Shown piece by piece: positions 10,231 through 22,700 of a DNA stretch of 64,000 nt. The translations under genes were made by a program, and so were the position numbers. Where the stretch lies: assembly GCA_921293015.1 (NCBI GenBank), contig OV121085.1, positions 19,915,911-19,979,910 of the forward strand. The letters are read 5' to 3'. This DNA comes from Phorcus lineatus (lineage: Eukaryota > Mollusca > Gastropoda > Trochida > Trochidae). Position 1 is the stretch's first letter. Each line of letters begins with the position of its first letter. The notes beneath the pieces were generated by a model that worked only from the letters and a program-made list of their open reading frames with translations, had not been told where the DNA came from and searched no databases.

Positions 10231-10420
10231 AAGTTAAGAGAATAAGTACACAATTTTTAAGAATAACAACTTCTTTAATCTGAAAGTGCGACGTTTCGAC
10301 ACAGATTCTTGTATCGTTGTCAAGCATGTCGTGATACAAGAATCTGTGTCGAAACGTCGCACTTTCAGATTAAAGAAGTTGTTATCCATAAAAATTGTGT
10401 ACTTATTTGCCTCCCAACTT
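10231..10420. repeat. Near-perfect long hairpin, arms about 85 bases
   Basis: The left arm 10231-10315 and right arm 10333-10420 are almost exact reverse complements, separated by a 17-base loop. Only a few mismatches and a small indel near the outer end (10236-10242 versus 10409-10415) break the pairing. Each arm carries CGAAACGTCGCAC next to AAGAATCTGTGT. It is two head-to-head copies of one repeat unit. Transcribed RNA would form a strong double strand. Confidence 0.85.
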
Positions 10421-11015
10421 CTAAAAGCCACTCAAAGAAGTTACACTGGAGAAAATAAAAATTCGATCAGAAAATAATTGCATTTTTATTAGGTCATACA
10501 CATCTAGGCCTAATCCCTAACAGGATATTCGAATCTTTCAAATGCACCAAAGAATGCTCATATTGATTACAATTTCAAACAGCTTTAATGGCATCTATTG
10601 TTCTTGATGTAGTTGTTTTATTTGAAACCACTTTATTTAAATTGAGTTGACATGTAAATTGAGTTAACATGTCACGTACCTTCCATATAGCCAATTGTTC
10701 CAATTTTCTAAGTTTTGATGCGGTCGAAATTCCAACCAAAAGTACCTTTATCTCGAAACGCTGATTTAAAATACGGAGGAATGATCATCATAGATTTCTT
10801 TTAATACTTAGTTGGTGTCAATTACGATATTTTACCTAATGAAAATTTCTACAACAACGTAGACAGCCCAACGTGGACACATTTCGGAAACATCAGAGTT
10901 TCCTATGACCGCCTACATGTTGAATTCGCAATCTCTGTACCTACCGAAACTTTCGTAATTTGAGAAAAAAGTTTTATCTTTTAACATTCAAGGAAATAAT
11001 GTTAAAGTTAAAGTT
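10421..11015. other. Non-coding, nothing recognised
   Basis: AT-rich DNA without frames or clear repeats. Confidence 0.4.
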
Positions 11016-11095
11016 CAGATTTTGTTTTTCGGGATTAAAAAACCCATCTAAACCAAGAATGGAAATGATTTAACACAACGATCTACTCTTGTCTA
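11016..11095 (+). repeat. Direct repeat unit, copy 1 of 2
   Basis: The segment beginning CAGATTTTGTTTTTCGGG is repeated at 13022-13105 in the same orientation, including AACCAAGAATG and CGATCTAC followed by CTTGTCTA. Both copies lie upstream of the HTATSF1 coding start. Their nature is unknown, perhaps an old dispersed repeat. Confidence 0.6.
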
Positions 11096-11339
11096 GTTAG
11101 AGTGACAGAGTATGTTTCAAAATTGTTTATGTCGATTAATTGATAACCAATATTCAACGTGTCCTGCGTAAGGTTCAAGTCATGTCAAATTAATTGCATT
11201 TTCATCACTTAAATGCAAAAATTATGACATTTACTTATTTTCAATAATTATCGATAATAGGAAATATAAATGTTAGTAGGTTGAAATTCTACGTCTCATT
11301 TGCGTGTATACTACTTATATGATATGCTTAACACTACCA

Positions 11340-11584
11340 TACCATATCTGTTGTTATGTCTGCTGTAGATAAGTGTCCGAAATTACGTTTGAGTCATTGA
11401 CGCGCGTCACTGTCCGGTTTTCGACCACAAATCACAACTTAAAGCTGCTTTTTTTCTAACTATATTGAATTGAAAGGCTATGAAATTTTAATTTTCAGAT
11501 ACAACCAGTAGTTCTCGATATGATAACACCATTTGTAAAGTTTGACATTTTGATCCCAATAACATACTCAGTGCCCCTTTAAAA
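11340..11584 (-). mobile_element. TTAA-type MITE, copy 2, 5' boundary unclear
   Basis: Shares GACGCGCGTCACTGTCCGG (about 11399-11418) and the flanking GTAGATAAGTGTC with copy 1, and ends ACTCAGTGCCCCTTTAA like the family terminus. The left end is not recognisable and may be truncated. Confidence 0.55.
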
Positions 11585-11776
11585 GAAAATCCTGAGAGCA
11601 AACAATGACTAACAAAATCACTCAATCATCGATAATATTTTTCACTCACTACAACCTATATTTTTCTCCCATGCCAGTACCACACATAAGGATATATATC
11701 AATATATCTAATTCAGTCAAATTATATGAAAACACCAACCAGTTTGGTAAAGAAGCAAGCACTGAAATCTTTCTGA

Positions 11777-12164
11777 GGCTGCGTTTCCACCAAGTTTCAC
11801 GTGACACGTGACATGTGTCGCGTGACAAGAAATAGAAACATATGATTTTGCTAGGAACCGTTTCCATCAATGTCACTTTTCACGTATCACGTTTCACGCG
11901 TGAAATGACACGTTTTCAAAGAATGAACATGTTCATTCTTTTTACCCGTGTCATGTCACGTTTCTGTCCGATCTGGGGTTTCCCCTGGGTTTTCCACAGT
12001 TTACTCCATAACACCTCACCCTTTATTCCACAGGACGAATGACGAATGACATATGACATGTTCGATGTGAAATCCAGTGGAAACCCTATATGTCACGTAT
12101 CACGTGTCATGCGTGACACATGACACGTGATACGTGACACGTGAAACTTGGTGGAAACGCAGCC
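11777..12164. mobile_element. MITE with CACGTG-rich terminal inverted repeats
   Basis: Starts GGCTGCGTTTCCACCAAG and ends with its exact reverse complement. The arms continue with runs of (TCA)CGTG units: CACGTG occurs twice in the left arm and three times in the right arm. The flanks are TGA and TAA, which could be a decayed 3-bp TWA duplication as in PIF/Harbinger elements. This assignment is tentative. No coding capacity. Confidence 0.7.
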
Positions 12165-12410
12165 TAAGACACAGGCATATAAATTAAACCCTTGTTTTTT
12201 TCTCACAACTACTACTGAGGTGGGGGGAAATCAAATGAAATAAGACAAAAATACTGATATGACTGTTAAAAAGGGCCACAGTTGTTGTTGGAGCCTTGTC
12301 GTACGATAAATAGTTCTCAAAATTGTTGCAAACGTCAGAGGAGAGATGTGAGTGATTAACTATTTGACCGTCGTTCATAAACTTTGACTTGCAAAAGTGA
12401 GCCTATGACT

Positions 12411-12897
12411 TTAAAAAACACTCCGTCAGTCGATGGAGTCACATATGCAAAACGTAATCAATGGTGTCATTTGATCACGAAGTACCGACTGTTACCAAAA
12501 AGAATAATTCTAAAGCTAATTGGTTTTGTACAGTGACAATACGAAGGTAGAAAGTCGCAATTATGATCGAAAACCGGACAGTGGCGCGCGTCAAACAGCC
12601 AAACGTAATTTTGGAGGCTTATCTAAATCCGCCAGGAGGTCAGTTTGGAGTTGATACTGTTTGTTAGGTTATATAACTAGTATCCATGTAAATTGAACGT
12701 GTGATCTCCGCCTCTGTGTATTTATAACGCCGTTTTTAGATTTTCATGGAAAAAACAGTATTTGTCATATATTTGTCTTTTGGAGAAGAAAAGTTAAGAT
12801 GTTTTGTATTTATATCATAACATATGATATTTGGGTTCGTATCAAAGCCAAATAATATGTTATGAAAATCACGGACTGGCTCTTTAAAAGTGTTAAT
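12411..12897 (+). mobile_element. TTAA-type MITE, copy 3
   Basis: Opposite in orientation to copy 1. It runs from TTAA at 12411 to CTGGCTCTTTAA at 12897. The core GACAGTGGCGCGCGTCAAAC, then CAAACGTAATTTTGGAGGC, matches the reverse complement of copy 1 and the same-strand order of copies 36345 and 50238. Confidence 0.65.
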
Positions 12898-13021
12898 TTT
12901 TTATAACAAATATTTTTCAGTTTTCTGCAGAGATTTTGTTAAAATTTAATTTCCATGTACTCAGCGTTGTTAATTTTATAATAATAAGCGTTGATATAAA
13001 CTTAATTTTGACTTGATGACC

Positions 13022-13105
13022 CAGATTTTGTTTTTCGGGATTAAAAAACCCATTCAAACCAAGAATGAAAATTAATTAACATATCGATCTACCCTTGTCT
13101 ACTTA
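13022..13105 (+). repeat. Direct repeat unit, copy 2 of 2
   Basis: Counterpart of 11016-11095, about 2.0 kb downstream in direct orientation. Confidence 0.6.
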
Positions 13106-13189
13106 AGTCTAGTGAGATGATTTAACAATCATGTATCTTAAACCTCATATCGGATAAACACCATCATAAATTATTCTAGACGTGTAACA

Positions 13190-13321
13190 GAAAAGACCCG
13201 GCTTCTCCTGGTTATGCTTATCCGAACATTACGACTTTAATTTTTGCGACAACCATAAAGTGACAAGATGCACGATTTGAGTTGAATGCTTTATCGTAAT
13301 AATATCGTTTCTTGATTTAAG
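13190..13321 (+). promoter_or_regulatory. Possible 5' UTR exon of the HTATSF1 gene
   Basis: A good donor (TTTAAG then GTATGT, junction after 13321) lies 424 bases before the coding exon, whose acceptor immediately precedes the ATG. The stretch before it is less AT-rich than its surroundings. This is inference only. I see no TATA box or mapped start. Confidence 0.25.
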
Positions 13322-13745
13322 GTATGTTGTAGAATTAATTTCTTTTGAATTTGAATTGTAAATAAATAAAATAGACCATAGTTAGACAATTAGAATTTTA
13401 TTGAAGTTGTCAATTGATCTGTTACCGCGAAATAATTTTTGTAACTGAATTTTATTTATGAAATCGAACGGTTACTGTAGTGTTCTTTGTTTCTAATGTT
13501 TTATTCACCTAAATAACTATGGTAACGACTGCAAAACAAATAAATGTACAAAGTCTTGCACCTGACGAACGTCGATAGATATACAATCCAACTTCAAATT
13601 AATAACATACTGTCAATGACAATAAACGTTTTCACAGAACCTTTCAAAACAACCTGGGCTGAAAATAAAGTTCCAAATTCAACCTTAAAATAATTTATTT
13701 AATGTTATCCCAATTTTAACAATAATTCATTGACTGTGTATTCAG

Positions 13746-16700
13746 ATGGCAGACGAGGATTTTGATGAGCAACTTCGACTGGAACAAATAGAGAAAGCAA
13801 AGGCTGAAGGAGAATACGGGACATACACTGATGAGGACGGGACAGTCTTTGAGTGGGACGCTCAGAAGAAGGCTTATTTCCCCAAGGTCAGAGGTCAAAA
13901 TTTCTTAAATTTTAATCAAAATTGATTTTATTGAGAATATATGATATGATTGTTGATTATTCATAGGTTTCACTAAACCTTTCACTGCGAGACTGTCACC
14001 GGAAGTCAGCCATTTGTGTTGACAAGCAAGCCACTCGGCTCAGTAATGATCGTGTGTAACTGACTCTCTAAACACAATAAAGGGTCGTATATTTGCTATT
14101 TCTTTCAGGTGGAGATGCAGAGGTGGAAAATAAAGTAACAGGGAGTCGGGTATTTTAGATATTTCCCACTTCAGTATATACTTTGACTCCATTTAACACG
14201 GACTGAATCGACCGAAGTTTTCGATGACAGTGAGCATACTACCGCACAATTCCTGAGAAAAAGGATAAACCTACTTAATATTTTCTTTATACGAGATATC
14301 ATATTTAGTTAAGAACGTTATGATTAGTAAGTAGAAGGCATATACATATGGAGCAGATATTCCTAGACATTCGTCGTGCATGTGCAGTCGCTGGACGCTT
14401 GATCGCTAAACCGATCACAACTTATTTTATGTAGAATCAATAGATATGAACATATGGACCTTTTGAAAGAATTCTCAAACCTACGATAATCTTTCTTTTT
14501 CTTAGTAAAGACCACAAGTTTGATGTCTCCCGTGCTTGTGGAAGAGACTCGTTTCTAAAGACGTTCAACTGCCATCAAATCTTGCCATCAAAAATAATGA
14601 TTCATAGACGTAAATTCCTACATGGTATATCATTTTTTTCGAAAGGAATCAATTGAACATTTAACTGTTTGAGTCTGACACATGCACTTTTTGTTATTAT
14701 AATAACTAACTGAAAACTTTGCGTCAACGATACTCTCTAATATGAAAACAAATAGTTTCCTTTCATCGCACATCTCAATTAAGTTTTTAATTGACCTGTA
14801 GAACTTTTGTCTATGTGTATCAGCTTAAATTTTCTATCTCTTGCCATTGATATGACATAGTTGACACATAATCAATCTTCTCACCTTCAATACCTAATGA
14901 CGAAACAACACAAGAATAGTGAGAAAGAGAGAAAACTTATTGATAAACGGATTAATTAAATGTAAAGAATATTAGTTTCATGAACGTCTTGCTTGTATAC
15001 ACGTTTTTGTTAAAACAAATACATACAATACAAGTGCATTGAAATTGTAAATAACTAATCTCACAATCATTTATGAGTGACGACCGGTACATGGCATTTG
15101 TACTAGATACAAAAAATGGTCTTATCACATATCAATAAGCGTACGTCAAGACATTTTTTCAATAGCTTGATCATGCTCACAAAGAGAGCAAAAAATAAAG
15201 TTCATTGTGATCTGGACGTCGAATTTAATTCAAAATGTTGCTAATATTTCATGAATACAGAAAAAATTATGAAGAAGATTTTTGAATGACATTTAGACAA
15301 ACCGCATGTGTCTAACAAGTGGGATGTTTTTGGGTAGCCCAAAATCATAATCACGGGAAAGTGAAATTAATCATGCATTTTCTAAAGAAATGAAACCAAG
15401 ATAATAATATTCCTCTCCTTTGTCAATAGTCTATTAATTGCTGTTTGGGAGGGGATATTTTATCATCTATATTAAAATTTAATTTCCTGTGATCAGAATG
15501 GGAAAAATAACTATAATACCCGATGTAAAATGTTTTAACAAAGAAAATAAAAAATAGCATGTCCACCGTAAATGGTGTTTAGTCTACAAGCCATCAAACA
15601 AAGCATGTAAGGGGTAGGATAGATATTATTCCTTTCATTTCAAGTTTTTTTGGAAAAAGTTGGAAGTCACATCGATGGCAGAAGCGAGTTCAAAATGTGT
15701 GAAATATTTCTCCGCTAGTACAAATATTCACATAGATACGACATGAACATGTCTTGCAATCATGTAAGTTTATAATGTGTGCAAGATTCGCATCGTTTGG
15801 AGCTAATTCGGCCATAAGATAGACCGTTAATTCTACGGAGAATATAGTGATAATGCACTAGCCGCTGTGGCCGGCCTGCGCTGGTTGTCCACTAGGGGTG
15901 GGCGATATAACCGGTATACCGGTATATTGCGATTCAAACTACTCAATATATCGTATCGCGGTACAATGTCAAAGAACCGGTACAGGCGATACGTTCGGCA
16001 ATTTCCGTGAGCATTTTCGGTAACTTCCGTAACATAAAAAAATATATTTAAACGTTTTGAATTTACTTGTTATTATATTATATTAATTGTTCTGAGAATG
16101 TTTACTAGTCATATAACGAAGATATAAATCTTTTAGATTGATGTTTAAACGATACCAAGAAAAAAAAGAAATCTCGTTGACAGTCGTTGTCCCGTAAACA
16201 AACAAAGTGGCGGCCGAACACACGCTACTTTCACGAAAATAAGAATTAAACAGTAAGGCGAAATCAGTAATTTCGAACAAAATTCAGCTTGAATAGACTT
16301 GGAAATTGGGAAATAGTTAGCAATGTGGCAATGTGATGGAGAAGTTAAATATTACAGAGGGACAAAAACTTTGCGACCGACATATGCGACGACACCGACT
16401 TTCGTATTTATAAACGCGTATTTGACTATTACTTTGAATTGACAAGGATTCAGTGCTATTACCTACTATTGAAACAAATATAAGATTTGGAAAACAATAA
16501 AAACTTTGACACAAATGTAACATATCTGTTGGTTTTTTTGTTAAATATTTTTTTTATTTAAATCCGTGCCATGAATATGATAACAGAATAACTATTGATT
16601 GTTTCAAGTGACCATTTGTAATTTTTGGTAGTAATTAACAGTCCCAAAACCCAATTGCACTTTTGGCAATATATTGCAATGCGTATCACAATACGGCATC

Positions 16701-19700
16701 AAATATCGCAATATATCGCAATACGTTTTTTCTGGCAATACCCAACCCTATTGTCCACACAAATGGCTGACGGACCACGTGACTGAGGCTCGTGACGTCA
16801 TGTGAGAACTATGAATATATGATATATGAAACTAAAAATTAAAGGTTACGCTTGAAATTCAAATAGGCAATTAACTGCTACGTTTTATAAATGTCATGAT
16901 ATATATTGACAATTTGTGTTTTCATTACATTATATTAGGCTTTGGTACCTGCAAAAATACCAGTTCAGGCTTTTTTGGTGATTTAAGATCAAATCATTTC
17001 ATTCCACTTGAGAAACTAGAATCTTCATGTTTATCTAAGTTTGGAAATTACATGTTGAATTAATTGTCAAGATTCAAAATTGATTTTTTATTTGAGTCTC
17101 TTTAACTCAAATAAAAAAAAAAAAATTCACAAACATATGTAATCACTGACTCCTCAATATTCAGATTGACGATGACTTCATTGCCAAGTACCAGATGAGT
17201 TATGGACAATCTTCAGATCAGACAGAGGAGCAGGACAACACAGCCTCAGAAGACGCAAAAGCTGAAGAAGAGAAAAGGAAAGCATACGAGCAAAATTGCA
17301 GGGACTACTACAACTATTATTATGCAAACCAAGGCAATGGAGAAGCTGGGGAAGGGGCAGATAACTCTGGCAAGGGAGAAAACTCTGAAGGCCAGGCCTA
17401 CTCCTTTGAAGACTACATGGCTTACTGTAATTACTATTTTGGACCTGATCATGGCACAGAAGAGGAAGGTGTGACTGATGAAAAGAACGATGGTGGAGAT
17501 GATAAATCTGAAGCTGAGAAGAAGACAGACGAAAAGAAGAAAGAAAAACCAGAAGCAGGTAAAAAAAGAGATTTTGTAAAAAATATCCAATATGTATTTT
17601 ATTATGCATTGAACTATGCAGCGTTCAAGTCTTTCTTGCTAAGCATAAATTTTTAAATGGAATAAGTAGATGAAATCAATAGATAACATCTTAGGCAAAA
17701 GTAGTGCTTTAGCCAATTCTAAACACATTGGACCCTTTCCAATTGAAAAAGTATCAAATTTCTCAAAACGTTAAAAGACGCCAAGTTAAAATGATGATTA
17801 AATTATCTAAAAAGTACACTACAAAGAAACACAGATCCACAAAGGACTATTCAATTTCAGTATCTGTTAACTTTTGTCAACCAGGTTGGTTTGAGCATGA
17901 CAGTGAGAAGAGCACCCACATCTACATATCGGGGTTACCTCTCGACATCACGGAGGAGGAATACAAGGAGCTCATGACCAAATATGGGCTCATCATGTTC
18001 GACCCCTTCACTCGTAAACCCAAGCTCAAACTCTACAAGGACGAGAATGGACAGCCCAAGGGGGATGGACTCTGTTGCTTTATTAAGGTAAAGCTCTTTC
18101 AACAACATTAATTTACAAACCTACCTTACATTTTCATTTTGATCATTTTTGATCACGCACCACATTGGAGATATATTTTTAGTTTTAGGTGATTGGATCA
18201 TTATGTCTACCTCATGCGATTTTATTCTGCGGTCAACATTTAATTTTTTCATTGTTGTTGATCATCTGTCTCAGTCATTCAGAAAATAGAACACTCCTCA
18301 ATCATAAAATAATTAAGTTGTCTAGGCTTTGTTCTAATCTTCACTTGTATTGAAGAAACTTTCCTGCAAAAAGAAAAATATTTTTTGAAAAATCATTTGT
18401 GTAAATACATGGAATTATCGAGATACATATATTATGTTGCTAAGCCATTGTCTGAATACAAATCATATTGCAACCCACTTGTAGCATTACACCTTTAGCA
18501 AATAGTATGAACTCTTCATTGCCTCAAATACATCTTGACAATGAATTTGATTGGTGCGTAGCATGGGTAGCATCGTCCTTTTCTCTTATTTCTGAGTCAA
18601 TATAGAAGAATTATCTCCAGAGTTTATAAGGTACTTTTGGCGTGACACATCCACTAATGACCCCTGATCAATCAGACTAACGTTGATGCTATATCTCCAA
18701 CTCAAAGTGCCAAGAAGCTAGTTTAATGTTCATGAGAAACATGCTGAAGGCATATTATTCTTTTTTCTGTAGGGGTTAAAAATTCTTTTCATGGTCAGTA
18801 AGTCACAGACTTATGGCTGAACTTTGTACTTTGTACCAAGTCACAACACTGTATCGACAGTCAGCCCAAAATTAAATTTTTTTGGTTTCAAATCTAGAGG
18901 CAAGTGATTGACTTTTTGGTGTAAGTCAGAGGTAAAATTTGGTAAAAATGTATCCTTGGACTTCCAGATTTTTTAACCCGTGCTAACCTTTCACTCCTCC
19001 GTGCTACTGTTTTACAGCAAGAGTCTGTGGAGTTGGCCCTGAAACTGCTGGACGGGTCAGAGTTGAGAGGTCACAAGATCAGTGTGGAGAGGGCACAGTT
19101 CCAGATGAAGGGAGAATACAAGGCTCCCAAGAGACGGAAGAAACTCTCCAATAAAGAAAAAAGGAAAATCAAAGAAAAACAACAAAAGTGAGTAAAAGCA
19201 TAAAATGAATAATCATAGTAGTGCTCAGTTTTAAAGGAATTTAACCTCAATCTAAATGGAAATATCCTACACCTTATTTCAGAGTGACAATCGTTTTCTA
19301 CAGATGTTAACATCCTTTGTTTGCGGTTAAAACATCTTCACTTTCATATCATTTCATGGTTTGACAGTCTTTGTAGTGTGACTTCTGTTCTTTTGGTGAG
19401 GACCTAGATTTTTATAGCTCTTTTGGACATTTTATAGTCTTTAATCTGTGTTCATGTTTTGGTCTTAAACTTTTTAAAGGAGAAGAAATTGGGAATCTAG
19501 GGCCCTACGTGATTGATAATAGCATGAAATGGTTTGAAGGAAATGTGACTTTATCAGCATATGAAGTTGATTTATATCTAAATATTTGCAGATTGTTTGA
19601 CTGGCGTCCAGAGAAGGAGGAAGGGAGACCGAAGTGGGAGCAGACGGTCATTCTCAAGAATATGTTTGATCCCAAGGAGTTTGAGGTAGGAATGCTTCTT

Positions 19701-22700
19701 CAATTGAAATTTATGGAGGATATTTGACATTTCTCTTCGATTTCCAGGTATAACTGATTTAGTTATAGGGAAATTTTACTTTTCATGACTGCCACAGCCA
19801 TGAGTGTAAATATACAATTTTCTATTTCAGGATGAGATATGCAGAATATTTGACTGGATATTTTTAATGTTCTATATATCATATTTCCCAAAACAATTCA
19901 AAATTTTGTGAATGGCATTAATATGAAAAGAATATCTACGCCCACAGTCATCTTAAGATAGTATTGTTTTACCTATGTTTTCTTGATGTCAAACATGATG
20001 TCATATGATTGAATGTGTTATGTCATAGAGTAGAAGCGCATGTTATGTCACATAGTGAAAATTACACATTTTGTTGCACCCGATGAATGACATATTTCAC
20101 GCTGAAAATATCATAGATAAAAAGTATGAAACAACATTTTTTCCCCAAAGGTCACTGCCAATGTTGCCTAGGTTACACATCAAGCACTTTCTTGGCTTGA
20201 AAAGTGAATCCTGATAGGTAGCAATGTCAAAGTTACTCATGCTGTTGTTTTGTTGCTTCAAACAGAGTATTCAGTTACATTAACCATTGCAAAGACTGGA
20301 GTTCCTTCATTTGAGTGTTGCACACATTTTCTGAAACGATACAAATAGATTTTCGATGTAAGACAATTTTTGATAGGTCATGAATAAGGCCTTTTCTTAA
20401 TTTTTTAATACTTACCCCACTTCTTATATTGCATATTACAAGTGGGGTAAGTATTTTTAAATATCTAAAATATTTCGATTTTAATAACTTGCAAATTTTT
20501 ATCACTTTGACATTTTGCAAAAATCTAGAAAAATGGCCTAGTAACAAAAAGTGGAAAGAATTATTTGAGTTAAGAGGCAATAGAATTGATGTTATCTTGG
20601 AGAAAATGGAGATCCCTTTTGCTCAGTTGGTATGCCTTAGGTTGTATGAATCTGCAGGTCCTTTGATAATGCCTTTAACAGAGGCATTATGATTGGATAG
20701 CTGAGTTTAGGTCAGAATGTATGCTACATGTGGCTGCAGTCAGACCTTGTTAAGAGAATAGCCTTAGTTCGAATCCTGATAAAGTCAATATTTTGAAACT
20801 TTTATTCGTCCAAACACAGTTGATTTTAATTATTTTGTCCTCCAACACAACTTTTACAAGTTACCCATTTGAGATGTCGAAATTAAAAAAGACATATTGG
20901 GAGTCAAGTTACATACACCAAGTGTCTAACACATGTCTCAGTGTCGGGTAGGAAATTGTTCTCCTAACTCCAAGGTTGTTTAGGTTACCCTTCCATCTGT
21001 TGAACTGCGCAAAATATTGCTAGTGATTGGTACAGATCATTCTTCTTGCTTAAAGTGTATCAGCAATGAAGTGGGTCACCCACCCATCTAGGAATCATTC
21101 TCATAGTTGCTGAACACCAATGATAGGTGTTAACTTGGCTTTACACGTGACCATTTACACCACTATCCATGGCTTCTTTTGTGCATGTGAGAGAAAAAAT
21201 ATTCTCAGTGTCAATAATTGACATTTGATAAAAATTGGAACAACATTTGCATCTTATTGCTATTTTTGTAATAAAAATGATTTTTGAAATTTCTTAATGG
21301 CAGCTGCGATATCTGCTGAATAATTGATGGGAAAAAGAGATTTCTGTCCATCTTACTAGTAAAATTTTATTTCTACTCATGCAAATTATTTTGAACTAGC
21401 TCAGGCTACATCGGAAACTGTAAAAACAAAAGCTACTTTAAACAGTTGTGCAATTATTTCACCTCTCCTGGAGCATAACACTTCTACAAAATATAATTTT
21501 ATAAACGAAGCAGAATTGTCATTCAAAACTGTTAATATGGGAAAATCTTTTTTACCTCAAATTAGTTGGTGCAGTTATCTCCCTTAGATCATAAAATCCA
21601 TTTGAAACACTTAAATTCAAAATTATCATATATTTTCTACATATTCTTCAATTTGGGTATATGTTAATCTCTAGATAGGCAAATTTTTCTCTTAAAAAGC
21701 CAGAATGGGCCAGGAAAATGGCAAAATGTTTTCATGGCAAAACGTGTATCATTTCCCAAGAGGAGAGAACCGTTACATTCTTATTTTATTTCCCAAAGCT
21801 ATTGTACCAATATATATTAAAATACATTTATATATTGTCCTGACTTTTATTGGGTGTAACGGTTCCAGTATTAATTGTGTTCAAATATATTTCGTTCTGT
21901 GCTGCACAGGTTAAAGGTGCATAGAATCTGTTGTTGGTGTCAGATATATCAAACTCTATGAATTGTGTTTTTTTACCAAAACATAAACAAATAGCAATAA
22001 GAGGTTTCTAGATAATTATATGAGAGAAGGGGGGGGGGGGGATTAGACTATTGATAATTATATATTAGTCATATGCAACGTACATATGCTAATGAGATTG
22101 ACCCTTGTTTTGTCAAAGACTGAAATTTAATAAGTAACTCTCTGCTGTGTTATTATTCAATTATATTGAACATATGCAAATTTATTCAACTTGTTCTCTG
22201 AAAAATCTAAAAAAATCTAAGAGTTTCAACTTCAAATTGCAAAATAACTCGCAATCTCTTAGAAGGCCATCAAGATGCGCTTTAAGGTATCTGCGGCAAG
22301 CCAATGAGATTTAGAGATCAAATTGAGGCAAAGGTTATCCTTCCGGTCATAATAAGATGAAAAACATGACTGTCCATTTTTTTAAAAGACTGTCAGACAT
22401 AATGTCCAAAAAAAAAAAGTTTTCAATTAAGATAATTTCATCAAATCAATTAAAAAATGTGTGATCTAAAATAAAACAATACAGCGATACCATGTTGAGT
22501 TTTGAAAATCCCTGTTTGCTTAAAATAGAGTGTAATTATGCGCAAGATATAATCATTCGGATAACTTGAGCTTAATTTACTGTTGACAATGGTGACTAAT
22601 GGTTACGTTAATTGTCTGCAAAAATTCACGCTATCTTCGGATCAATTCGGAATTCAAATTCGTTTCAACTTTCAATAGGAATGAAGATGCAGAAGAATGT

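Noticed and set aside
17195-17656. Independent 153-residue gene
   Set aside because: It is HTATSF1 exon sequence up to 17558 that then reads into the intron past a GTAAAA donor.
17728-18111. Independent RRM gene starting in 17728
   Set aside because: The first part is intron; the RRM part is HTATSF1 exon 17885-18087.
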